A DNA stretch of 20,590 nt from Protostelium mycophagum (taxonomy: Eukaryota > Evosea > Variosea > Protosteliida > Protosteliaceae), in the NCBI GenBank assembly GCA_002081555.1, contig MZNV01002878.1:1-20590 (forward strand), given 5' to 3'. The translations under genes and the position numbers were made by a program. Position 1 is the stretch's first letter; every line of letters starts with the position of its first letter. A model generated the notes under the pieces. That model made no database searches and was not told the DNA's origin. It saw only the letters and a list, made by a program, of their open reading frames with translations. Shown here piece after piece: positions 8,492-16,472 of the stretch.

Positions 8492-11400
8492 ATGAAGACT
8501 CAACAGAGACGTTCCGTCTCCAGAGGTCCCGCTAAGACTCCCATCATCCTCCTTCCCGCCGCCTACGCTTTCATCATAGTCAGAGCCGTTGCCACCTTCT
8601 GGCTCACCCTCGCCATCACCGTCCTTAACGTTCCAGTTTACGCCGCTTCCAGAGTTACAGGAAAATCTCAGGAAGACATCAGATCACTTCAATGGGTCCC
8701 CATCGTGGGTCGCCGATTCAGAAAGCTCGAGGGAGAGCTGTCGTACAGCGAGAGATTGAGAGCTGCTGCCGCTTCCGCCCTCAAGCTTGGTTCTTCCAGC
8801 TTCGAAGCTCAGAGAGTGGGTGTCTAAATGTGTCATCATGACTGATATTATCTTTAGAAGGAGTTGAATGCCGCGAACGAACGTATCGCCAGACTCGAGA
8901 AGGCATTAGCTCAAGCCGAGAGAAACGAGGCCGGCCTCGTCGCCAACCTCGCCATCCGCGAAATCCAACACGAGATCCAGGTCAGTCTTTAACTTTTGAA
9001 CACCGAAGTATTTCTGTTGCAGCTCTTGCCATTTTGAATATTAATGATTTTCTTCCATCTACAACGTGCCATCTGAAAAACCCAGCCTGACCTCAGAGAC
9101 GAGTACGACGTCGAGCAAAAGCTCCTCGAGCTCCTCAGAAAGAGAGTCCAAGACACAAAGCTCGCCGAGGAGTACAAAGCTGCAGCAGACGCTCAGAGTG
9201 CTTACTACAACGAGACCATCGAGAAGCTTCGCAAGGATTTGATGGAGGAACTCTCCATCATCGAGACACAGCAACAAGACAAGGCCACACTCGACAAGCA
9301 GATCCAGGTCATTTTTCTCAGAATTTATTTTCCAAAAGTGTCTCGTTGTAGTCCGATTTTTCTGAATAAAAACAGGTCGCCAGAGATGTCATCGAAAAGT
9401 TGAAGGTCGAACTGGCCGAAGAGGAGAAGAGAAGAGACGAGGAATTACACCAACAAAAGCTCAAGTACAAGGAGCAACAAGACAGGGTCACATCCGAGTT
9501 TAAGACAGCCACAGACTTTTGCAGAGACCTTAGAAGAAAGTTGGATGCTGAGACAAAGCACAAGGAGGAGTTACTCAACAGAAACCAAACCCTCGGATCC
9601 GAGATCGAACAATTCAGAAAGGTATTATCGACCATCTACAACGTTGTGAATACTAATATGATACAGCGCATTGAGGAGCAATCCGGTCGCCTTCACCAGC
9701 TTGATGTGCAGCTGAAGGAGGAACAACACCAACTCGCCTTGACCGAGCAAGAGAGACAGAGAGACGTCGAATCCAACAAGTCCACCATCGAGCACCTGAC
9801 CCAAGAGGTAAGACGATATAAATGTCCACATACACAAGCTCGTTGTAGACTGACAGAAATACTAGTTGAAGGTGATCAACGACAAGATCATCATCGTGCA
9901 GAACAAGGGAGCCGAAGAGAAGGCGAAGGCTTTGGAGAATGCCCAAAAAGAGAAGGAGAGAACCATCCAGAAGTACGAGGAGCAACTCAAGTCCCTCCGC
10001 ACCCAAGCTGAGGCTGACAGAAAGAAGGTGACATTTTGACGTCTGTGATTTTATTTGACATGTTTGACAGGCCGAGGAGCAGCATAAGACCCAAGTGGAG
10101 CTCATCGAGAAGCTCAAGATCAAAGACACCGATGACGTGGCAGCCGAGAGACACAAGGCCGCAGCAGAAGTAAAGAGACTCAAGATTGAGCACGAGCACG
10201 AGATCCAACGCTTAGAGGCTGCTGTCAGAAAATCCCACGAAGAGCTTGAAGCCTCCGTAGCCATCCTGACCCTCTTGAAGGCTGAGTACGAGCAAGAGAA
10301 GAGCAAGACCCAGGTGCGAAATTTCGAGGAAATCTCGAGGACGAATCTGACAGGATCAGGAGCTCCAGGACCTCGTGGCCAAGGCCGAGGAAGACATGAA
10401 GCTCGCCAAATCTGACCGCGCTAAATTGGTCGCTAGAGTGGAGCAATTCTCCAAGGAGTTGGAGCTGGAGCGCAACTCCATCTCCACCAAGTTGGAGATC
10501 GAGAAGAGCAAGCTGAGAGAGCAGTACGAGGCAGAACAGAAGAAAGTCGTCTCCGTCCACAAGGAGCAGACTGCCCAACTTTCCAAGGAGTTGGCCGAGC
10601 AGAAGAGAGTGAGAGTTTTTATGGCAGGTTGTAGAATGATAATCTTACGTCGACAGGTCACTGCCGAGTCTGAAAAGAGACTTGAAGAGCTGAAGACCGA
10701 CCTTGTCAGCCGCATCGCCCTTCTCGAGAAGGAGAGATCCGAGTCCAGCCGCAGAATGAAGTGCGTAAAATGATGACGTCATCGGTCGTCATACTGACGT
10801 GTACAGGGAAGCCGAAGGTCTTGCCAAGCTGAAGGAGAGCACTCTGAAGGAGACACTCAAGCTCCAAGAGGCCTCCAGCCAGAGAGCCGCACGCCTCGCC
10901 ACCATGTTGTCCGAGGAGCAGAGAAAGACCTCCGCACTCCAGCTCAGATTGGAGGAAGAGATCAAGACCACTCAGGCCACCCACAAGGAGAGACTCGACT
11001 ATGTCCGCAAGCTCGAGAGCCAGGTACAATTTTGAATTTTATTTCAACAGCGCATTTCCTCACGAAATTGACACAAAGCAGGTCCACATCGCCAAGGAGC
11101 TGATCGACACTCTGAAGCCCCAATACGAAGGAGAAAGAGTGAAGAACCAAGGTCTCTTGGCCGAATGGAGAAGCGAAAAGGAGAAGATGGACACTCAGGT
11201 TGAGTCTCTGCAGCGCACACTCGAAGCCGAGCGCGAGGCAGCCCAGCGCGAAAAGAATAAGGTTATTTTGTCATCATTTTGAATCTACAACGCGGCTGGT
11301 TTTTCCTCGCGCTCGGTCCTCGACGATTTTTCTGATCCTTTTCAGGTGAACAAGCTCCAGACTGAGCTAAGACAGTTGGACAACAGAAACGATGCTCTCA

Positions 11401-11492
11401 ACAGAGATGTCAAAGTCGCTGCTGAGGCCAAGGAGGCCGGACTCACCAAGGAGATCCACCAGACCAATATCCGTGTTGTGGAGACCAACTAA
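8492..11492 (+). CDS. Coiled-coil protein with hydrophobic N-terminal anchor
   Basis: Twelve exons: 8492-8815, 8858-8980, 9086-9307, 9376-9621, 9667-9807, 9866-10027, 10071-10313, 10354-10608, 10657-10760, 10807-11023, 11082-11261, 11346-11492; 787 residues. All introns are phase 0 except the one after 10760. Residues 1-17 are basic (QQRRSVSRG). About 18-54 is a long hydrophobic stretch broken by one Arg, which could be a membrane hairpin or one long membrane segment. A short linker (WVPIVGRRFRKLEGEL) follows. From about 105 to the end the chain is almost pure heptad-like Glu/Lys/Gln/Leu/Ala sequence. Codon choice is strongly biased (CTC, AAG, GAG, GCC, ATC) compared with neighbours, suggesting high expression. 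I do not recognise the family. A membrane-anchored filament or tether is a guess from architecture. AATAAA follows at 11493. Confidence 0.9.
9055..9066. repeat. CCATCTACAACG intronic motif, coiled-coil gene copy 1
   Basis: Exact 12-mer in the intron 8981-9085, ending 19 nt before the acceptor. It shares the preceding TT with the copy at 5705. Confidence 0.8.
9632..9643. repeat. CCATCTACAACG intronic motif, coiled-coil gene copy 2
   Basis: Exact 12-mer in the 45-nt intron 9622-9666, ending 23 nt before the acceptor. Here it runs into TTGTG, so CACAACGTTGTG-like near-palindromic pairing with itself is possible. Neighbouring introns carry the inverse form CGTTGTAG at 9344-9351 and 9841-9848. 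Confidence 0.8.
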
Positions 11493-11498
11493 AATAAA
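11493..11498 (+). terminator. Poly(A) signal of the coiled-coil gene
   Basis: AATAAA begins directly after the TAA stop (11490-11492), giving a very short predicted 3' UTR. Confidence 0.6.
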
Positions 11499-11664
11499 AT
11501 GTGTGTGATTTCGTTTCTCTTCGGATTTTGTTTATTTTCTTGTGTTGGTCCTGTTGCTGTTTTTGTGTCTGAACAAGGCTTTGGCACCACTCTTCGAGCT
11601 TTCCCCAAGGTGCCACTGGAAGAATGATTTCGATGAGAAAAGAGTGGAAGATAATTTTGATGCA

Positions 11665-11670
11665 TTTATT
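11665..11670 (-). terminator. Poly(A) signal of the acidic-protein gene
   Basis: AATAAA on the minus strand, about 85 nt beyond the stop codon of the gene ending at 11755. The convergent coiled-coil gene ends at 11492, so the two 3' ends are kept apart. Confidence 0.55.
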
Positions 11671-11754
11671 CTGTACAATCGATTGGATCGCGCAAGAGTT
11701 CAACTCTGCGTCTGAGGTTTGCTTGTTCTTTTTTCTCTTCTTGTCTGAAACATC

Positions 11755-12300
11755 TTAAGCTTCAGAGTCGGCAGTGAGGGCAGAGAAGTTTCTCTCGATG
11801 ATGTCCATCTGGTCGTCGTTGTGGGCGGCTTCGATCTCGTCTTCATCGTCCACATTTTCCTCATCTGAAGAGCAGGAAAAGAAGACGTGAGAGCCACACC
11901 ATTTGGCCTCCTTCTTGGGCTCTCTGAGACTCCACATGTCCGACTCGTCAACATTATCTGCGGTCTCGTCCTCAGGATCTTGATTCTCGTCATTTTCATC
12001 CTCGAACTCTTCTTGCTCATCGATTTCCTGGGAGCTGGAGAGGGACTTGACGAGGACAGGGCTAGAGAAGAGGAATGGAGTGGCTTCAGTCTGTTCCTTG
12101 AGTTCCTTGAGTTCTCTTGTGGCGGGTGTCTCTACGGCGATGATCTCTGCATTCTCAGAGTCGAAGCGAGTGTGGGTTCCATTCCATGTCTTCTTGACGA
12201 CCTCAGCGGCAGCTACCTTCTTTGCGTCGATGATCTTCTTAGCAGCGGCTTGATTGGTAATATCACGTCCAAAGAGAGTGGTTGGTGCAGTGCTGGTCAT
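11755..12300 (-). CDS. Acidic, low-complexity protein, single exon
   Basis: The open frame from ATG at 12300 to TAA at 11755 gives 181 residues. The N-terminal third is Ala/Lys-rich and probably helical (NQAAAKKIIDAKKVAAAEVV) with a conserved-looking LFGRDITNQ. A central WNGTHTRF segment follows. The C-terminal half is dominated by Asp, Glu and Ser (QEEFEDENDENQDPED, SSDEENVDDEDE) and ends NFSALTADSEA. It resembles disordered nuclear regulators or inhibitors in composition, but I recognise no family. The frame continues upstream of the ATG without a nearby in-frame start, so an upstream exon is possible. An acceptor-like pyrimidine tract (TTCTTTTCCTGCTCTTCAG) lies inside the frame, but no upstream GT gives an open spliced product. 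It starts 150 bp after the end of the RGS-Cbl gene on the same strand. Confidence 0.75.
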   Translation of the reverse strand: MTSTAPTTLFGRDITNQAAAKKIIDAKKVAAAEVVKKTWNGTHTRFDSENAEIIAVETPATRELKELKEQTEATPFLFSSPVLVKSLSSSQEIDEQEEFEDENDENQDPEDETADNVDESDMWSLREPKKEAKWCGSHVFFSCSSDEENVDDEDEIEAAHNDDQMDIIERNFSALTADSEA

Positions 12301-12450
12301 GTTTGGGGGACTGAGTTTGTGTTGTGTCCGTTTCGGAATGGTTTCCTTCAAGGCAGAAATTGAAATGTTTCGCGCCAAAATCTTGGCGGGAAATTCGAAA
12401 TTTCCTCAGGAACGTATTTCAATCAATAGAATGCGCGGGAATACAAAATT

Positions 12451-15400
12451 TTATCGAAGTGAAAGTCTCTGGTCGTCATTCATGGCAAGAACTAGGCTCG
12501 CGTGGCAGACACAAGGGTAGAGGAGTGTCCTTTTGTAATGTGATATGAGAGAATCAAGCGTCGGATATGTCTTCACTCCATCGTTCTCTAATTGCCATCC
12601 TCTGAAATCCTTTTTGATGGGACTGTGTCTTGTCTAGGAGATTTTCAGTTTCATGTAAAGATCATATCATTGAAAATCTACCTTTCCATCTAAGACATAG
12701 GTGGCTGTGTAACCTGCAATCTCGCGGGGTCTCTGCCTCACTAAGAAGGCCTCTGTGTCATGATCAGATATGGCCCTGTATCTTCCCAACACTTACTCTC
12801 TTTTGTGCCGACGATCTCTGTAGCCTCTTCCACTGTGATGTCACCCCAGAACCATGACTCGAAAGGTGTCGTTGTTAGCAGTGGTGTCTTTAATATGTCG
12901 CTGTGTTGATCAGACAAACATCGAGAAGATATGAGTCACCTGTTTGCTTTGATGGCGTCGTATATGCTCATGAAAACCTTCTCTTTACGATTGTGGAGAT
13001 CATGAAGTAAGACTCCCTCCTCGTTCGGGGTTATGTCTAATTGTTGTATCCTCTTCTTGTGATCGATGTAATGAATGCTCATCAGGTTCGTCATGGTCTG
13101 TAATCACATCAAACTCTGATCAGGTTCTTCATGGTATGGTTCATAGAACCTTCTTTCACAAATAATACTTGTCTCAAATGCCACTTGTTTTTCGAATTTC
13201 CTAAATTTCTTTTTCTCATTTTTTATTTAGTTTGCAGCTTTACGAAAGAAAAAAACGAAAAAAAAGAGGGAAAAAATAAAAAAAGTAGGAAAGAAACGAA
13301 AAAAAACGAAAAAGGAATAAAACAACCGAAAAAAGAGTAAAAAAAATAGAAATTCAGTGGTCCTTTTTTCCATTTTTTTCTTACCTTCGGGATATGGCAG
13401 AGAAAAGTTCCAGGTTTTTCGTCTGTCAATAAAAATTCACTCTCGTTATTTGTCAAAAATCCGTAAAACCATTTCGCCTGAAAAATGCGCTGGGTCTATT
13501 CGTGTCAATCTGACGTATTTGACATGTCGGATCTACCACTCACATTGTCTATACAGTTTACGAAGCTCGCTTTTGGGTTGTAGATGGGTCCGAAAAATTT
13601 CAAAAATGTCTCAAAAATATGTCTGTTGGCCATGTCCGTGTTGCTCGTATCTACAACACATCAGCCAGGTCATAAGGTCTCAGATGCGTGGATATTTACT
13701 GTGATGTTTTTTTTGATGAAATCACTGTTTTTTTGCGAATTAATGATATTCATAATAATCTTTAAAGTGATATAACAGATAAATGTTTCATTTCCCTTCA
13801 ATCACCTATCATGCATTTCAGTAGTGATTCTACATACGGGGAGATCTCTATCTTTGTGTAGTCCGCCAGAGCATTGACTAATGACTTCCAAGTTATGTAC
13901 AACTACAACCAGTCAATCTTTCCCGAGAATATTCACGCTATTTTCCAAATCTTATGTTTTCAAAAAACTTTATAATTTCCAAGGTAAAGATCTAAACCCA
14001 CAATAAAAAAATAAAAAAATCTCACATTGAAGCCGAAATAATGCCGCCAAAATCCCGAGGGAGTGGCTTGCCCCGTGAGACGTGGCGTCTCGCCCACAAC
14101 GTCCTGTTCTTCCTCGTTGACTACCTGAAATTTCGAGTAAATTTCGATGCTATAAGCGGATAATTTCATGCGGTGTGGGGATCTGTAATGGGACAGAAAA
14201 GAGGATAATTTTCCTGGAATTTTCAGAAGATGGGTCTATGTTTTGACGTGAAGATTGTTTTTTTTCATAGTAATTGACATGAGATTTTTTCAGCGATTGA
14301 ATAGATGATTCTCAAATGACGCGGGAAAACCCTCTGTTCAAATTTCAAAAAATTCCCGGGTCTCTCGAGAGCAACGAAAAAATTACTGCGGGAGACCTTG
14401 CAAAAGAAAGAAGCGTTTGGTGATCGATTCAAAATTTAATCTGGCGAGCCGCGAAAAGATCTCTTTCCCAGAAGAATGCAGCATAAACGGATCCGCAAAG
14501 AAGGTGAGTGTTGAATGAATGATGGATTACCCGTCAAGTTGAGCGTTTCAACATACATGTGGTAGTCTCTCGTGCAAATCCTCAGGTCTCGCATCTCCCT
14601 CTCGGGCACCCCTGACCACGTAAATCGCTATATCTACAACGACACAATCTTTCGGTGCTCTACAACTCCGATGTGGTGGGAGAAAAAAGTTAAAGATTTG
14701 TGCAAGATAGTGTAAAGAGGCTTACTTGCTTTCAGCCTTTTTAAAACATCAAGGCCTTGCAGGATCACAGTCAAACAATTCGTGTATTCTGCTGAACTCA
14801 TCGCGTCCACTTCATTGAAGATCTAAAGAGATCAGAACCGGATGTCATCCGATGACCGCGCATTACCTCGATGATGCGTTCACATTTGTGCTTCACTTGG
14901 GCCATGTCGACCTGCATTAATGAATGGAGGAACAAAGGTGAACATAAAAAGGTTGCAAGCTGTGGGAGTCGAACCCACGAACCCGAAGGACTAGCACCTG
15001 AAGCTAGCGTGTTTGACCACTTCACTAAACTTGCTTCTTGTTCTGCCGAAAAATCTGATAGTAACATATCTTTCAATGCTGATATGTATTTACCATATTG
15101 TGACAATTTGATGCAAAAATACTGAAGGAGAAATGCGGCATCTCACAAATTCAACTTACTTCTTGTTGTGTGGTTGATTTCTGTACAGATTCCTCAGGTA
15201 AACTTCCTTTACGTCCGAGCATCATCTTGAGCAGTGATACTTCACCGCTGTGTGACACAGAAAATCTGTTCACCTCCTTCTGTGCGATGGTCAGAAGCAG
15301 ATTTCAAACGAATAGATTCAAATATATAAGACGAAATATTGACATGTACATCAGGTGTCGACATTAGTTGAGATTGTCGACTTGATTTCAAATTTTCTTG

Positions 15401-16441
15401 GAAAGTTGCATCACAGGTAAAGCCGAAATTTCATTTTTTTAAAATCTGTTCCAAGGCTTGCCAGACTCTACAAAACAGTTTTTTGCGTACATATTTGACA
15501 GGTCCTTAACGTGAAATTCACGTTAAGCAACCGTGTATCTATGGCAACCATACGTATAAAGACGATCTTGCGAATCAGACGAAAAGAAGATTGAAAGGAT
15601 CCTGTTGGTTGCGGATCATTGTTTGCAACCAGATATTTTTGGTGTATTATTCAGACAAGAAGACATAATTTTTACGCATTCTTTACGCATTTCCCATGCG
15701 GCTCTGCCGCGCTTCGCATTGCTGTCCAATGCTGTTTCGAGAATTCACCGCGAATCAGCACGGTAAGTGACGTGATTCGTTTGAACATCTCATGACAAAA
15801 GACTGACCTCCTTTTGTGATTTTTCGTTCCAGTATAGGTCCTCTATAACATGTCAAATGTGGAAATATTTTCGGGTGACGACTGTCTGACCACCGGATGT
15901 TGCATGATTGACATCATAATGAATAAATGTCTAATGGCTCACCAATGTATTGTCTGTACTCATTACTCTTGAGGAATTTCGGATAAGCATCTAATCGTAA
16001 TAATGTAAGAATCGCGCCGGCTGCCTCATCGAAGGTATTGGCCGCCACCATAGTGCCCTCCTTCTCTTTGATGATGGCTTGTAATGCTTTTCTGGTTTCG
16101 GAATCGAGATTGACTTGTGTTTCGGAGTCTTCAGATATGAATCGATCAAAGATTTTGGTGGCCCGTGAGGTCATATCGTCCGCTGTTGCATTGTCCGAGT
16201 TGGTTTTGTACTCGATTAATGATTGATAACACTCGAGATTCTCTATACTGAATGTCCTCTTCAGAAATGCAATTAAGACTTGCATTAGATCCTCTAATCT
16301 GACAGAAACTCTTCTCTCTTCGCAAGTGATAAACATCCATTTTGTGTTGGCTGCAGGATGTAAAATCTCCTCTATACGGGGATGGTTATCTAAATGTAGA
16401 GGAGTGACTGGTTGAGTGGACACCTCATCTGTCTTCCTCAT
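12451..16441 (-). CDS. RGS - Cbl-type TKB (4H/EF/SH2) - SH2 fusion protein
   Basis: Fifteen exons: 16441-15943, 15842-15808, 15279-15160, 14911-14867, 14822-14726, 14611-14531, 14462-14387, 14182-14026, 13902-13806, 13650-13544, 13477-13385, 13097-12940, 12900-12797, 12752-12682, 12633-12451; 640 residues. All sites are GT-AG with consistent phase. Residues 50-165 are an RGS domain (FDEAAGAILTLLRLDAYPKFLKS); the Asn that helps catalysis in RGS4 seems absent. About 219-345 resembles the Cbl four-helix bundle. FWRHYFG and WKSLVNAL (350-385) and FETFLKFF match the Cbl EF-hand region. 438-525 is the Cbl-position SH2 (WFYGFLTNNES, KPGTFLCH), with His466 where Arg is expected. 538-615 is a second SH2 (WFWGDI, AFLVR with Arg562). 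No RING follows. Probable role: phosphotyrosine adaptor linked to heterotrimeric G-protein control. The microexon 15842-15808 is the least certain join. Confidence 0.82.
13240..13352 (+). repeat. Polypurine tract in an intron of the RGS-Cbl gene
   Basis: About 110 nt are almost entirely A and G on the plus strand (runs of A broken by G, GAAA and CGAAA). In the sense of the host gene (minus strand) this is a long polypyrimidine tract in the 287-nt intron 13098-13384, far longer than a normal 3' splice-site tract. Such tracts can adopt triplex or unusual structures. Confidence 0.7.
14955..15034 (-). tRNA. tRNA-Leu (anticodon CAG), second copy, inside an intron
   Basis: Identical over 80 nt to the copy at 1112-1191, with the same stems, anticodon CAG and extra arm. 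A T5 run at 14950-14946 follows on the minus strand. The 3' flank (AACATAAAAA on plus) is also shared and the 5' flank is similar, so a segment larger than the tRNA was copied. It lies in the intron 15159-14912 of the RGS-Cbl-SH2 gene, in the same orientation as that gene. Confidence 0.96.
15280..15807 (-). other. Outsized 528-bp intron of the RGS-Cbl gene
   Basis: This is the longest intron in the window. It holds several inverted repeats: CTTAACGTGAA/TTCACGTTAAG at 15505-15527, GCGGC-TCT-GCCGC at 15698-15710, GGTTGC/GCAACC around 15607-15629, and GAATCA..CACG/CGTGATTC around 15752-15778. The string ATGCGGCTCTGCCG is shared with the DCAF7 411-bp intron. No coding exon fits phase. It looks like one or more decayed small transposable elements. 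Confidence 0.55.
15505..15527. repeat. Perfect inverted repeat, 11-bp arms
   Basis: CTTAACGTGAA at 15505-15515 and its exact inverse TTCACGTTAAG at 15517-15527 are separated by one base. The arms share CGTGA/TCACG with the palindrome at 1934-1974. Confidence 0.85.
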
Positions 16442-16472
16442 GTGCCGTCAATAAAAGTACTAACTCTACAGA
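16442..16472. promoter_or_regulatory. 31-bp divergent spacer with splice-acceptor-like end
   Basis: The spacer separates the RGS-gene ATG (minus) from the proposed methyltransferase ATG (plus, 16473). It contains TACTAACTCTACAG, a textbook branch point plus 3' splice site, ending one base before that ATG on the plus strand. Either an upstream 5' UTR exon overlaps the RGS gene in antisense, or a trans-spliced leader is added here, or the real start is the downstream in-frame ATG at 16648. Confidence 0.4.

Noticed and set aside
9059-9066. CTACAAC as the ordinary branch-point sequence
   Set aside because: The inverse GTTGTAG occurs at the same distance from acceptors in sister introns, and separate CTAAC/CTGAC-like sites are often present nearby.
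9653-10715. Long minus-strand frames opposite the coiled-coil gene (for example 10306-9653)
   Set aside because: They mirror the biased Glu/Lys/Leu codons of the plus-strand gene, giving Leu/Ser-rich shadows that run across its introns.
11887-12363. Plus-strand frame of 158 residues opposite the acidic gene
   Set aside because: It is the antisense of GAN/GAY-rich codons, giving Leu/Ile/Ser-rich sequence without domains. The minus-strand frame has the better composition, a start and a poly(A) signal.
15914-15942. RGS protein ending at residue 175 with the unspliced tail EPLDIYSL
   Set aside because: GTGAGC at 15942 is a good donor, and splicing via the 35-nt exon leads in phase into the Cbl/SH2 exons. 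The short form could still exist as intron-retained mRNA.
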